A stretch of DNA of 64,000 bases from Calothrix anomala FACHB-343 (GCF_014696435.1 NZ_JACJQG010000015.1:1-64000), one strand, 5' to 3'; counted from the stretch's first letter, positions 1 to 10,508 are shown. Numbers and translations are program-made. The notes: generated from the sequence alone by a model not told the origin.

Positions 1-21
1 AAGGGTGGGGCTAGAAATACG

Positions 22-69
22 AAGCCTGCCTTCGCAGGCTATCAAACTTTTAGCCTGCGAAGGCAGGCT
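22..69. repeat. Pair of mutually inverted GC-rich palindromes
   Basis: AGCCTGCCTTCGCAGGCT (23-40) and its exact reverse complement (52-69) flank an 11-base spacer. Each 18-mer is itself nearly palindromic, so both local hairpins and one long hairpin are possible. This is typical of small intergenic repeats in cyanobacteria. No coding function is seen. Confidence 0.75.
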
Positions 70-80
70 TTGTTGGTATA

Positions 81-103
81 GCAATACCCTTCTAGGGTAT
101 TGC
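81..103. repeat. Short inverted repeat
   Basis: GCAATACCCT and its inverted copy close on a short loop (81-103). It lies beside the palindromes at 23-69, beyond the terminator of the minus-strand gene that ends at 200. It is either a further repeat element or a secondary terminator without a clear T-run. Confidence 0.5.
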
Positions 104-143
104 GTCAAAATTGGGATGCTCCCCATCGACAGTATTAGAAGAT

Positions 144-169
144 AAAAAAACCTCCCTTGAGGGAGGCTG
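144..169 (-). terminator. Rho-independent terminator of the 1039-aa membrane protein gene
   Basis: On the minus strand a 6-bp CCTCCC/GGGAGG stem with a TTGA loop (151-166) is followed by a run of seven T (144-150). It lies about 30 bases after the stop codon at 200. Confidence 0.8.
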
Positions 170-199
170 AATTAATTGAGCGGAGACAATTTTGATAAT

Positions 200-3100
200 T
201 TACAGACGCACAACAGCGATCGCTCCTCCCAATGCGGAGAAAATAGCGGAGACAACGGCTGTTGCAAATAACCACCAAGCTGCTGTGGCGGCGGCTTTGC
301 GGGTTTCTTCTGCTTGTCGCTGTGCTTGATGTTTGACTTGTTCTAAACGGCGTTGTGCTTCGTGGTGTAAGCGTTCGGCTCTTTGAAGAACGGTGTTGCG
401 CGCGCCTTCAATTTGGTCAATAATCCGGTTAGCATCGTCTTCGGAAATATCTTCCCGGGAACTGATAATGGCGACTAAGGTATCGCGGTTAAATGAAGAG
501 AGGCGATCGCGTAAGGCATCGAATCCGGCTTGGGGATCGTCAAATAATTGGCGAACATCACGCTTAATATTATCGTAGTTCAGTTCTGGACGCTCCAAAG
601 AATTGAGATAGTTACGGATGCGGGCAAAAACCCCATCAATGACATCTTGGATGCGGCGCTGAATTCCGCGTATTTGCTCGACAAATTGCTCGCGTACCGA
701 GACGATGTTATCTGCTATTCTGGCTGCTTCCTCATCGGTAATATCTTCGCGAATCTTCAGCAGAGCGATAATTGTCGAACGATCGAAATGCGCCAAGCGA
801 TCGCTAAAACTTTCAATCCCTACGCGCGGATCGTGCAGTAGTAATTGTAAGTCGCGCTTGATACCTTCAGGGTTGAGTTCTTCTTTACCTGTTTGCCGCA
901 AATACTCTTCTAAATAGGCTTGGAAGGTTTCTACTCGCTGCTGAGTTCTGGTAGCTAAACGCCGCGGCGCACGCACTATATTGCGAATCGAATGTTGTAC
1001 AGAATCAATGATTTCATTAACTTGCTGTTCGCTTAAATCTTGGCGTTGACTCAGTAATTTTACGAGTGTATCTCTGTCTACCTGAGATAAGCGACGACGC
1101 AGGGCTAAAGCGCCTTCTTGAGGGTTTTCAAACAAGCGATTTAAATCGCGCTGAATCCCTTCGGGGTTGAGTTCAGCTTGGCCTGTATTACGTAAGTAGT
1201 CAGCAATGGTAGTGCTAACCGAGTCGTATTGTTCCTTCGCTTTATCAACTACAGCTTGGGGCGCGTGGCGGATACTGTGCCATGAATGTTCTACTGTATC
1301 AATAATGCGATTTGCTTGGTCTTGGCTGATATCTTGGCGCTGACTCAACAATTGTACTAAGGTATCGCGATCGAAACGCGCTAATCTTGCTCTGAGAGCG
1401 ATCGCTCCTCCTTGGGGATCTTCCAATAAGCGTTTGAGATCGGCGCGAATTGCATCGGGGTTGAGTTCGCCTTTGCCCGTATTACGCAGATATGACTCTA
1501 AATTTAGCCAGAGAGTTTCAGCTTGATATTTTGCTTGATCTGCGAGATTTTTTGATTCGATTAAAGCGCGATCGCGTTGTTTTTCTAAATCATCGAGAAT
1601 CGCGTCGATTTCATAAGGCTGAATATCGTTGCGTTGAAACAGTATTTGCTGCATTTGGTGACGATCAATCGCCGCTAACCGCCGGGAAAGGGTTTCATAA
1701 TCTGCATCTGGATCTGACAACAAAGGTCTAAAATCCCGTTCAATACCTTCCGTAGTTAAATCAGCTTTACTGGTAACAAGTAGATAGCTAGAAACGCGAC
1801 GTTGCAAATCTTCTACTATTTCTCGTTCTTCAACCGCAGTTACCGTCACCAATACTGATTCGCGCACGGCTTCTAAGCGATCGGCTATGCGTTGAATTTG
1901 TCCTTGAGTCAATAGTCCCCGATTTTGCAAAATATTGACAAAATCATTGCGGGAAAGGCGCTCTAATTCCCGCCTAACTACTCCCGGATCGGCGGCTGGA
2001 TCGTAGATAACATCGCGGAATTCTTGAGCAATTCTTTCTGGACTGAGTTGCCAAGCGTAAGTATTATACAAGTAGTTTTCCACATCAGCCCGAATCGGAC
2101 TATAGGGTTGGGAAGCTGCGGGTAAACCTAGCTTATCGGCTTGTTCAGTAATTTTGTCTTTAGCAGTGGATAGAGATTGCCAAATTTTTTCTACATCTAA
2201 ATCTGACAAGTCGGTTCTCCCCAAAACCACCCCAGTCAAAGCCGAAAGTCCTTGCTGGATTGTACTCTGAATTGGGCCTGGGGCTGCTTTTTGGTCAGCT
2301 TCTTTAGAACCACGAGTTTCTGCAATTAACCTTTCCAGCTTGGCGTTGAGTTCATCAGTTTTAGTTTGTCCTGGTGGGAGAGATTTAAGATAGTCAACTA
2401 ACTCCCCTAAACGGTCTTGGGCTGGTGCTTGCTGGCTGACTACTTGTTGCCAGAGTTTATATAATGTATCAGCAATGCGCTTAACATCGCGTTTAGAAAG
2501 GTCAGTGCGACTGCTGACTAAATCGATAAACTTTTGGCGATCGATATTGCGTAAATCGGGGTTACTGGCGATCGCTTGAAATTGCGGATCTTTAAGTAAG
2601 TTTTCAAAATCACTGCGGATTTTTGATAGATCCAACTCTGGGGGACGCAACCTGTCGAGGTAATCTTCAACATTTTCCCTTATGCTACTTGGATCGATCC
2701 CGCTTCCGAGTTCCCGACGCACCGCAGCCGCAGCAGCCTCAGCTGTAGCTACAACTTGATTGCTCACAGTTTTAGCACCCAATGCAGCCGTCGCCGTCCC
2801 CATAATTGCTTGAAAGCCAGAGGTAGCAGTGTTCACCACTGAGCCAATTAAGGAACCGACTGTAGTTGAACTTACCCACATCAAGAGTAAAAAGTAAGCA
2901 CCCCAAATTACTAGCCCTAAAGTTGCACCCAATCCCGGATCTAATACCAACAGACTGAGTTTTACTGCTAAAAAACAAGCAATTAATAAAGCAACCGTAA
3001 CAGTAACTACCGTCCAAATGCCTACAGCTGTACCAATTTTGCGAATAGTACCGCCCAAACTTCCCGCTTCTTCGCGATCTGAGTCTGAGTCAGATGAATG

Positions 3101-3319
3101 TCCCAGGTAAGAAATACCCGCAGCCACCGAGAGATTTGTTAATACTATTTGAAAAGCAAAAGCGAGAATCACACCAGAGATTAAAGCCACAAAAAAGCGC
3201 GGCCCAGAAGTGAGAACCGATGCTTGTGCTGGCGATACACCTGTAGAGTCTACTGGAACCTGTGCCACCCACAACAGTGGTTTGTAGAGTCCCAGCATAA
3301 TTTCTGTACTTTGAATCAT
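200..3319 (-). CDS. Repeat-containing integral membrane protein
   Basis: A 1039-aa protein not matched to a named family. The N-terminal 170 residues carry several hydrophobic segments (about residues 40-70 and 95-150). A strongly hydrophobic segment near the C-terminus (about 1015-1036) suggests anchoring at both ends. Between them are about seven copies of a roughly 70-aa helical unit, spaced about 100-110 aa. The best copies read YL-R-TG--ELNPE-I-RDL--L, then FDRDTLV-LLSQR-DIS and A-RIID. The last four copies are the most alike, suggesting recent tandem duplication. The charged helical linkers (such as the C-terminal RAERLHHEAQRRLEQ) look like coiled coil. Similar cyanobacterial proteins are sometimes loosely annotated as transporters; nothing here supports transport. 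It is transcribed alone, with a terminator directly downstream. Confidence 0.8.
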   Translation of the reverse strand: MIQSTEIMLGLYKPLLWVAQVPVDSTGVSPAQASVLTSGPRFFVALISGVILAFAFQIVLTNLSVAAGISYLGHSSDSDSDREEAGSLGGTIRKIGTAVGIWTVVTVTVALLIACFLAVKLSLLVLDPGLGATLGLVIWGAYFLLLMWVSSTTVGSLIGSVVNTATSGFQAIMGTATAALGAKTVSNQVVATAEAAAAAVRRELGSGIDPSSIRENVEDYLDRLRPPELDLSKIRSDFENLLKDPQFQAIASNPDLRNIDRQKFIDLVSSRTDLSKRDVKRIADTLYKLWQQVVSQQAPAQDRLGELVDYLKSLPPGQTKTDELNAKLERLIAETRGSKEADQKAAPGPIQSTIQQGLSALTGVVLGRTDLSDLDVEKIWQSLSTAKDKITEQADKLGLPAASQPYSPIRADVENYLYNTYAWQLSPERIAQEFRDVIYDPAADPGVVRRELERLSRNDFVNILQNRGLLTQGQIQRIADRLEAVRESVLVTVTAVEEREIVEDLQRRVSSYLLVTSKADLTTEGIERDFRPLLSDPDADYETLSRRLAAIDRHQMQQILFQRNDIQPYEIDAILDDLEKQRDRALIESKNLADQAKYQAETLWLNLESYLRNTGKGELNPDAIRADLKRLLEDPQGGAIALRARLARFDRDTLVQLLSQRQDISQDQANRIIDTVEHSWHSIRHAPQAVVDKAKEQYDSVSTTIADYLRNTGQAELNPEGIQRDLNRLFENPQEGALALRRRLSQVDRDTLVKLLSQRQDLSEQQVNEIIDSVQHSIRNIVRAPRRLATRTQQRVETFQAYLEEYLRQTGKEELNPEGIKRDLQLLLHDPRVGIESFSDRLAHFDRSTIIALLKIREDITDEEAARIADNIVSVREQFVEQIRGIQRRIQDVIDGVFARIRNYLNSLERPELNYDNIKRDVRQLFDDPQAGFDALRDRLSSFNRDTLVAIISSREDISEDDANRIIDQIEGARNTVLQRAERLHHEAQRRLEQVKHQAQRQAEETRKAAATAAWWLFATAVVSAIFSALGGAIAVVRL

Positions 3320-3741
3320 TGTATTTCCTTTTTCTAAGCTTAAATTTGGGGAAATTAAGAATTACACGAGCAGAATTTTTCTATTTATTGGGAAAACAAT
3401 CACGTCTGTAGCTTTCAGAATCGTGGAATTCAGGCATTGTCAGCATCTCTCCACAGTTTGAATAGCATATCTAACGCAGGATAGAAATATTGATTACACT
3501 TCTAGCAAAAGTCTGAATTTCTCAGTTTGGGTAAGCTTTTCAGGTTACTAGGCAAAAACATCAAAATATTTAGCGAAGAAGTTTATTAAATAGTTGGTAA
3601 AACTTGATAATTTCTAATTTTGAATAGAGATAAATATTTGTATTTTGTTGTGATTTTTGACAAAAAATTCAATCTCAATAAATATGCGATCGCTCCCCCA
3701 TACTAAGAAGCGATCGCATAAATTAAGTAATTAATGACAGC
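3320..3741. other. Intergenic region, no gene seen
   Basis: AT-rich gap between two minus-strand genes. It should hold the promoter of the 1039-aa gene near 3320-3450, but no clear -35/-10 pair stands out. The only structured element is the hairpin at 3683-3720, next to the stop codon of the DUF11 gene. Confidence 0.6.
3683..3720 (-). terminator. Hairpin downstream of the giant DUF11 gene
   Basis: TATGCGATCGCT (3683-3694) and its inverted copy (3709-3720) form a 12-bp stem built on two HIP1 octamers, with a 14-base loop. It begins 22 bases after the stop of the 2206-aa gene. The T-run on the minus strand is poor, so transcription termination is inferred from position only. Confidence 0.5.
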
Positions 3742-6700
3742 TTACTTCACCTTGGCGCGGAAGCGGATAAAACCATAGGAATTAGTAGGCGTACCTGCTC
3801 CCGTCGCTTTGGGGATCGTATTTGCGCCGGAAACCACTTTCACAATCACAGCGCCATTAGTATTAGTCGCAGAACAGGTAGCACCGCCAGTTCCCGTATT
3901 TGCAGGGAAAAACTGACCGCGATCGCCATCTGTATTATCGCTACTCATGCGCTGAGTGGGAGCAGTAGGTAAACTCGTAGAACTCCAACCCAAAGCAATC
4001 CCTAAATCTGTACCCGTAGCTCCAGTGTCTATAGCAATACCCGTATCGCTATTAAAACCTTGGGTTTGGAAATTCGTATTTTCTGGAACTAAATCGCAAA
4101 TCGTCACATTTTTAGAATCACTACCGCCTTTAGACAGAAAATACACCGTATATTCCAACATATCCCCAGGTTTCACAAAGCCGCCATCAATTTTGCCCCG
4201 GAGATAGGTAGTATTCGGCGTCGGCCATTTACCATCATTATCATCAGCAGCAGTTGGATCGGCAGCATTAGTATTATCTACAAATCCAGTTAAATCCACA
4301 CCATTAATTGCTGTAATTCGTTTCACTAACAACAACTTAGGAGTATTCGAGAAAGTCACTGTATCACTACTGCTGTTGTTATTAGTATTCACATCTCCCC
4401 CACCGGAAACATTAGCAGTATTAATTACCGAAGGATTAGGATTAGTCGGCACAGAAACAGTTATAGCAATAACAGGATAACTAGCACCAGCAGCTAAACT
4501 ATCGCTGCGAGTACAACTAATAGCCGCGCCTGTACTGGGACTACAAGTCCAACCTGTACCGCTAGCAGCAGTCGCAGTAAAGCCTGAAGGTAAAGTATCC
4601 GTCACCGTCACCGTTCCGCTACTAGCAGCACCACCAGCGTTAGAAACGGTCAAATTATAAGTTCCCGATTGACCAGAATTAAAAGTCCCAGAGTGAGTTT
4701 TACTAATAGTAATATCAGCACCAAAATAAACAGTATCTCCCTCACTATTATTAGAGACATTTACTGTATCGCCACCACCCGAAACACTCGCCGTATTACT
4801 TAATGAATTGGGAGCAGTCGCAGAAATATTCACATTAATCAGAACCGGACTGTAACTTTGTCCCGATGCTAGGCTATCACTGCGAGTACAAGTTACCGTT
4901 TGACCGCTAATATTACAATTCCAACCTGAACCGCTAGCCGTAGTTGGCGTAAATCCTGTTACTAGGGTATCTGTCACCGTCACAGTTCCGCTAGTAGCGC
5001 TACCACCAACATTACTCACCAGCAAATTAAAAGTTCCTGTTCCCCCTTTGAGGAATGTCCCAGTATGGGTTTTGCTCATAGCTAAATCCGTACCAGTGGA
5101 GCTACCCACACCATTATCATTATTACTGGTATTGATATCGCCACCACCAGAAACACTAGCAGTATTGACAATGTAAGTCGGGGGATTAGCCGCAACATTC
5201 ACCGTCAAAGTAATATCTGGATAACTACCGCCATTAGCAGCTAATACAGAAGTGCGGGTACAAGTGACAGTTTGTCCGCTAATCCCACAAGTCCAACCCG
5301 TACCACTAGCAGCAACCGGAGTTAATCCTGTGGGTAAAGTATCGCTCACAGTTACAGTTGAACCATTTGTAGGTTTAGTACCAACGTTAACCACGCTCAG
5401 GGTATAAACTGCACTATTTTGTCCTGGACTTAAACTAGCTGGTGCTGTTTTAGTAATACTTAAATCTGTTTGATTGATATAGGTTGTGTCATTGACGTAA
5501 TTATTGCTGAGATTATTTTCTGTCGTTGGGATAGCTACATTGGCGCTATTCAATAATTCATTCCGGGGATTATTACTAACTGTTACCCCTAAAGTAATTA
5601 CCGGATAACTACTACCAGCTGTTAACCCATCATTGCGCGTACAAGTTACTGTATAGCCAGTTGTCGAGTTCCCTGTAGAAGAACAACTCCAACCCGTACC
5701 CGAAGCACTAGGCGCAGCAGCACTTAAATCTGGTGGTAGGGTATCTGTTACCGTAACAGTAGTCCCATTAGCTATTGATATACTACTGACATTGCTCACA
5801 GTCAAGCTGTAAGAACCCGTACCACCTTGATCGAAATTACCTGTGTGAGTTTTGGTAATTTTTAAATCTGGAGTACCAGCCGGCGCGACAATCGGCGTCG
5901 AATCGGTAGCTGTATTATTAGCATTATTAGTATCGCCACCACCGGAGACAGTAGCAGAGTTCACAGGTGTAGGTGATGTAGGTGCTGTACTGGAAACACT
6001 GACGCCAATCGTAATATCTGGGTAAGCATTATTACCACCATTTAAAACATCGCTAGTAGTACAATCTACCGTAAGTTGATTCGCGCTAATTGTGCAACTC
6101 CAACCTGTACCAGTAGCAGTGGTAGCAGTTAACCCAGAAGTTGAGGGTATGGTATCTTTTACTGTAACTGTACCAGATGTTGCTGCATTACCAATATTTA
6201 TCACACTCAAGGTATAACTTCCTGCTTGCCCTTGCGTAAAACTACTAGGTGTATGGGTTTTGAGAATAGTTAAGTCAGGAACGCTATTCACCGTTGTTGT
6301 TTTACTGGCGGTGTTATTGCTACTATTCGATTCGCTACCACCAGAAACAATTACATTATTAGTGACAGTACTTGCAGCAGTAGTACTAATACTTACTGGC
6401 AAACTAAAGCTAGAAGTACCAGCAGCATTAATAACTGTGCTATTAGTACAGGTTACAGTTTGTCCTGTGTAACTACAACTCCAACCGCTAAAGGTACTAG
6501 GACTGGTAAAATTAGGCGTAATTCCCGTTGGTAAACTATCTATAACTGTAATTTGACCGCTACTAGCTACAGAACCACTATTAGTGACAGTCAGAGTATA
6601 ACTACCAGTTCCGCCTTGAGTGAATGAACCAGAATCAGTTTTACTAATAGTTAAATCGGGTACGCCTGTAATAGTCAGGTTAACAGAACTAGTATTATTA

Positions 6701-9700
6701 GCTGTGTTCGTTTCCCCACCCGCAGCAGTGGGAGGAGCTGAGGGGAAAACATTAGTACCTGTCACTTGTGCAGTATTTGTTCTCGCACCTGTAGTTGCAT
6801 TACCCGCAACCTGTACCGCCACTGTAATATCAGGATAACTAGAACCAGCAGCTAAAGCATCGCTGCGATTACAACTTACAGTAGCACCGACTGTGGGACA
6901 AGTCCATCCAGTACCGCTAGCGGAAGTTGCTGTCATTCCTGTGGGTAAGGTATCTGTGACATAAACTGTACTTGCAGTAGTAGCAGTTTGTCCCAGGTTA
7001 CTAATTCGCAGGATATAATTTCCGCTTTGTCCTTGAGCTAAGGTAGTGGGGCCAATTTTACTAATAGTTAAATCTTGGGCTGTGGGTATAGTTGTTGTGA
7101 GGCTAAAACTATTATTGCTAGTGTTTTGTTCACTAGATTGATAACTAACGTTGCCAGTATTAGTAAAGCTGCCAGAAGTGGGTAAATTAGCAACGTTGAG
7201 AGTGATAGTTGGAAAATTACTACCAATACTAACTACATATTTAATTGTACAAGTAACTACTACAGGAGTACCAGCTTGATTACAAGTCCAGGTACTAACA
7301 GGAACGCTGATACTACTAACTGTAACTCCAGTAGGTAGAGTATCAGTCATAGTAACTGTTGAGTTAGATGCTGTATCTGCTGTCGCTCCACTACTATTAG
7401 CAACTGTAATCGTATAACTTCCCGTTGAACCTGTTTGAGTGAGGGTTTTAGAGGCGATTAAATCAGGAACCGCACTCCTACCAGTTGTGGTTGCGGAGGT
7501 ATTGTTAGTGGTGTTTGTGTCACCGCCATTACTGGTGGCGTTAATAGTAACTGAGTTGGGAACATCAGTCCCTACACCTGTAGCAACAGTAACAGGGATA
7601 ACAATACTTGCAGATGCGCCAGGTGCTAAGTTAGGGCTGGGGTTACTACAGGAAAAGTCTATGGGTGTTGTTCCTGCACTACAAGTCCAACCTGAAGGTG
7701 CTGTATAAGCACTAGGCCCGGGATAAGTAACTTTAGCATCAGTAATAGTATCATCAAACTGAATTGCTCCGGTTGTGGTTGAACCACCATTATTAGTCAC
7801 AGTAATTGTATATTTAGCTGTAGTACTATTAGCACTAAAATCACCAGAAGCAATTTTTAAAATAGTTACATCCGGGCCTGTACCAGTAGTTAAGGTTGTC
7901 GAGTTATTGTTAGTATTGCCATCTCCAGGAATAGATACTAAAGCTTGGTTGACAAAGCTATTACCAGAAGCAGCAGCACTAATAGTTACAGGTATTTGAA
8001 ATGTAGAAGTTCCTGTACCCGCAGCTAAGTTAACTGTGCTGGTACAAGTTACCGTTTGTCCGCTAGCATTACAAGTCCAACCGTTGTTAGTAAAACTTGC
8101 GGAAGTTGCAGTTATCCCTGTGGGTAAAATATCTGTAACTGTAATTGTTGCCCCGTTTGTCGCCTGATTACCAATATTATTAACCGTGAGGTTGTATGTT
8201 GCTGTCCCACCTTTAGTAAACGATGTGGGGGTGCTGGTTTTACTAATAGTTAAATCAGGTGAGGAACCAATCTGTACTGATAAATTAGCTGTGTTGTTAC
8301 TGCTGTTACCATCTCCGCCACCAGCGACAGTTGCAGTATTAGTGACTACGCCTGCTGTAGCGTTAGCTGGGACATCTGCAGTAATAATTATGTTGGGTAA
8401 ATTTGCATTTGTGGCAAAAATGTCGCTGCGCGTACAAGTTACTACTTGTCCAGAAGTATTACAAGTCCAACCATTAGCACTGTTATCTGTACTAATTTTT
8501 GTCGCATTTGGTGTTAAACCTGTGGGTAAGGTATCTGTAACTGTGATGGTACCAGAAGTGCTGACTGTACCAATATTTTGCACTGCTAGAGTATAACTGA
8601 CACCAGTTTGTCCTTGACCAACACTTACAGGCCCGGTTTTAGTAATTGTTAAATCTGGTGCGGGGTTAATATTAACATTAACTGTGGAGGAATTATTAGT
8701 TGTATCTTTATCATTTGGTGTGGAAACAGTCGCAGTATTGGCAATATTGTTACCGCTAATTGTGGGTTTCACAGTTAAGGTAATACTGCTGGTTCCATTC
8801 GCCGGAATTACACCAGAATTAGAGAAGTTTAATGTTCCTCGATCGCCTGCAGTACAGGTAGCACCTAAAGCATTTTTACAACTCCAACCGCTACCTGTGA
8901 AACTTTGAAATTGCATTCCACTGGGAAGATTTTCTTGGATAGTAGTTGTACCAGTAGTTCCGGCTGAGGTGCTAAGGTTGGAAATATTTAATGTGTAGTT
9001 AAAGTTTGTGCCAACAGTTAAAGTTCCAGATGGTGCAGTTTTGGTAATAGTTAAATCTGGAGCATCTACAACTGTAATATATGTAAGTCCTAACCCTGTA
9101 CCATTATCAGCGTTGTAGTGATAACTAGAACCGGAATAATCTAAAATTAAGTGGCTAACTGGTACAGGATTAGCAACACCCGCAGCAGATGGCATTGCTA
9201 AAACTTTAATAGTATATACAGTACTTACATTATCACCAACTTTGGCATCACTATCACTGCCATCACCATACTGTTTAGGATAGTTAATACCATTACAAGC
9301 GCTAGAACTTTCATGATAGCCAATAAAACTAGGGTCAGCAATCCAACCGCAAGCATCTGCATAAACAGTACTATTTACTGTACCTGTAGGAGTTTGATAA
9401 GTAGTTTTAACTCGTAATAACTGAAAAACTATATTCGGAAAGTCCGAAGTTAATGTTAACTGGGGATAACCTGTAGCTGTGGCACCTTTGAGTTCAAAAT
9501 CATAAGTTCCACCGACGTAAACTGTGTTAGAGCCAGTGGTTAAGTTAGTAAAAGAATAGATGCTATTACGTGCTTGAGAAATTAATCTTTCTACGTATAA
9601 TTGCCTACCAGCCGGAGTAGAAGCAGGGCTGGTATTATCGGCTGTAGCTGTAATTTGATATGGTAATGTGGCGTTATAAGAGCTAGAATTACGAGCTACT

Positions 9701-10362
9701 TTTATGTTGTAATAACCATCAAAGCAATTAGCAGGAGTAAAGTTAATATTATATTTTGCTCTTCTTGTTTGTCCTCCGCCTGAGTTGGGATAAGCAACTT
9801 CTGGATCTGGCCCGCTTGGCAAGGAAACTAATTGCGGAATACCGGGAACTGTGGTTTTACTGATAGTTTGAAATGCGGGAAATTGTAAACTAATAGCACT
9901 GCTACCGCTAGAATTAAATGTCAGCTTTAAGTTATTAGCTGGACTACTTCCAACGTTACAAACTCGCGCACCAACAACATAAGTATTCGGCCCCACGTTA
10001 ACGTTATTACTATCTAAACCCACAAAATCCCAGGTTAGCGGCTCAATAATTAAACTGGCTGCGGCTAAAGCTGGTGATGCAAAAAATAAGCCAATTCCTG
10101 TAAAGTTAATGGTAAATAGGAACGCTGTTAAGCTGGTGATGATAAATCTAGCAAGATTATTTCTATTAGCTAGTTGATATTTCTCATTTTTAGTAATTAT
10201 CCTGACAGATTTCTTGAATAAAGATTTGGTAAATTTAGTCAAAAATATCAATATAATCGCTAAAAATGAGAAAATATATTTGAGGATAAGTTTAAATATC
10301 AAAATCCAGCATAAATTAATAATTTTGGCAAAGTTTTTAACTGATTTATTGATTATTCTCAT
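3742..10362 (-). CDS. Giant exported DUF11 repeat protein
   Basis: This 2206-aa protein is a probable cell-surface or extracellular structural protein. A long basic and hydrophobic N-terminus (about residues 1-100, ending ASPALA) is a plausible atypical signal. A unique domain of about 320 aa follows. Then come about 12 DUF11-type beta-sandwich repeats of roughly 115-125 aa, each opening D-LTI-KT and containing the pattern TVTDTLP-G and a W-C...CTR segment. The paired Cys in most repeats could form disulfides outside the cytoplasm. The final 200 residues (from LLLVKRIT to the C-terminal RFRAKVK) are a separate domain shared with the neighbouring 936-aa protein. It is the last gene of a seven-gene minus-strand cluster. 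DUF11 proteins are usually surface-associated; the exact role is unknown. Confidence 0.85.
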   Translation of the reverse strand: MRIINKSVKNFAKIINLCWILIFKLILKYIFSFLAIILIFLTKFTKSLFKKSVRIITKNEKYQLANRNNLARFIITSLTAFLFTINFTGIGLFFASPALAAASLIIEPLTWDFVGLDSNNVNVGPNTYVVGARVCNVGSSPANNLKLTFNSSGSSAISLQFPAFQTISKTTVPGIPQLVSLPSGPDPEVAYPNSGGGQTRRAKYNINFTPANCFDGYYNIKVARNSSSYNATLPYQITATADNTSPASTPAGRQLYVERLISQARNSIYSFTNLTTGSNTVYVGGTYDFELKGATATGYPQLTLTSDFPNIVFQLLRVKTTYQTPTGTVNSTVYADACGWIADPSFIGYHESSSACNGINYPKQYGDGSDSDAKVGDNVSTVYTIKVLAMPSAAGVANPVPVSHLILDYSGSSYHYNADNGTGLGLTYITVVDAPDLTITKTAPSGTLTVGTNFNYTLNISNLSTSAGTTGTTTIQENLPSGMQFQSFTGSGWSCKNALGATCTAGDRGTLNFSNSGVIPANGTSSITLTVKPTISGNNIANTATVSTPNDKDTTNNSSTVNVNINPAPDLTITKTGPVSVGQGQTGVSYTLAVQNIGTVSTSGTITVTDTLPTGLTPNATKISTDNSANGWTCNTSGQVVTCTRSDIFATNANLPNIIITADVPANATAGVVTNTATVAGGGDGNSSNNTANLSVQIGSSPDLTISKTSTPTSFTKGGTATYNLTVNNIGNQATNGATITVTDILPTGITATSASFTNNGWTCNASGQTVTCTSTVNLAAGTGTSTFQIPVTISAAASGNSFVNQALVSIPGDGNTNNNSTTLTTGTGPDVTILKIASGDFSANSTTAKYTITVTNNGGSTTTGAIQFDDTITDAKVTYPGPSAYTAPSGWTCSAGTTPIDFSCSNPSPNLAPGASASIVIPVTVATGVGTDVPNSVTINATSNGGDTNTTNNTSATTTGRSAVPDLIASKTLTQTGSTGSYTITVANSSGATADTASNSTVTMTDTLPTGVTVSSISVPVSTWTCNQAGTPVVVTCTIKYVVSIGSNFPTITLNVANLPTSGSFTNTGNVSYQSSEQNTSNNSFSLTTTIPTAQDLTISKIGPTTLAQGQSGNYILRISNLGQTATTASTVYVTDTLPTGMTATSASGTGWTCPTVGATVSCNRSDALAAGSSYPDITVAVQVAGNATTGARTNTAQVTGTNVFPSAPPTAAGGETNTANNTSSVNLTITGVPDLTISKTDSGSFTQGGTGSYTLTVTNSGSVASSGQITVIDSLPTGITPNFTSPSTFSGWSCSYTGQTVTCTNSTVINAAGTSSFSLPVSISTTAASTVTNNVIVSGGSESNSSNNTASKTTTVNSVPDLTILKTHTPSSFTQGQAGSYTLSVINIGNAATSGTVTVKDTIPSTSGLTATTATGTGWSCTISANQLTVDCTTSDVLNGGNNAYPDITIGVSVSSTAPTSPTPVNSATVSGGGDTNNANNTATDSTPIVAPAGTPDLKITKTHTGNFDQGGTGSYSLTVSNVSSISIANGTTVTVTDTLPPDLSAAAPSASGTGWSCSSTGNSTTGYTVTCTRNDGLTAGSSYPVITLGVTVSNNPRNELLNSANVAIPTTENNLSNNYVNDTTYINQTDLSITKTAPASLSPGQNSAVYTLSVVNVGTKPTNGSTVTVSDTLPTGLTPVAASGTGWTCGISGQTVTCTRTSVLAANGGSYPDITLTVNVAANPPTYIVNTASVSGGGDINTSNNDNGVGSSTGTDLAMSKTHTGTFLKGGTGTFNLLVSNVGGSATSGTVTVTDTLVTGFTPTTASGSGWNCNISGQTVTCTRSDSLASGQSYSPVLINVNISATAPNSLSNTASVSGGGDTVNVSNNSEGDTVYFGADITISKTHSGTFNSGQSGTYNLTVSNAGGAASSGTVTVTDTLPSGFTATAASGTGWTCSPSTGAAISCTRSDSLAAGASYPVIAITVSVPTNPNPSVINTANVSGGGDVNTNNNSSSDTVTFSNTPKLLLVKRITAINGVDLTGFVDNTNAADPTAADDNDGKWPTPNTTYLRGKIDGGFVKPGDMLEYTVYFLSKGGSDSKNVTICDLVPENTNFQTQGFNSDTGIAIDTGATGTDLGIALGWSSTSLPTAPTQRMSSDNTDGDRGQFFPANTGTGGATCSATNTNGAVIVKVVSGANTIPKATGAGTPTNSYGFIRFRAKVK

Positions 10363-10364
10363 AT

Positions 10365-10508
10365 CTAATTAGCATTTATATGACGAATTAATGCCGGGTA
10401 GGCTGGCTCAGAGGTTCCATACTGGGGATGAATTGCGATCGCACTTAACCGTTCTCCGTCCTTTAGGTTTCCCAATTTCACAGAGAATCTATCAGTATCA
10501 TTGGTAAT
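10365..10508 (-). pseudogene. Duplicated C-terminal fragment of the beta-helix gene
   Basis: Reading the minus strand gives about 45 codons with RFSVKLGNLKDGERLSAIAI and then QYGTSEPA. These align with the last 45 residues of the 520-aa gene ending at 13532 (RFSVKLGNLKEGERVSAIAI, QYGTSEPA). There is no start codon in context and a stop lies just upstream, so this is a relic. The intact copy sits about 3 kb away, on the other side of the 936-aa gene, which implies a tandem duplication followed by loss. Confidence 0.75.

Noticed and set aside
153-167. A 14-base match between spacer 4 (44485-44520) and the terminator at 144-169
   Set aside because: The match is too short for a protospacer and falls in a GC-rich palindromic stem.
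7439-8908. Plus-strand open frames within the DUF11 gene (for example 8186-8596)
   Set aside because: They are antisense shadows of a repetitive low-complexity gene; their products are compositionally biased (Val/Leu-rich) with no start context.
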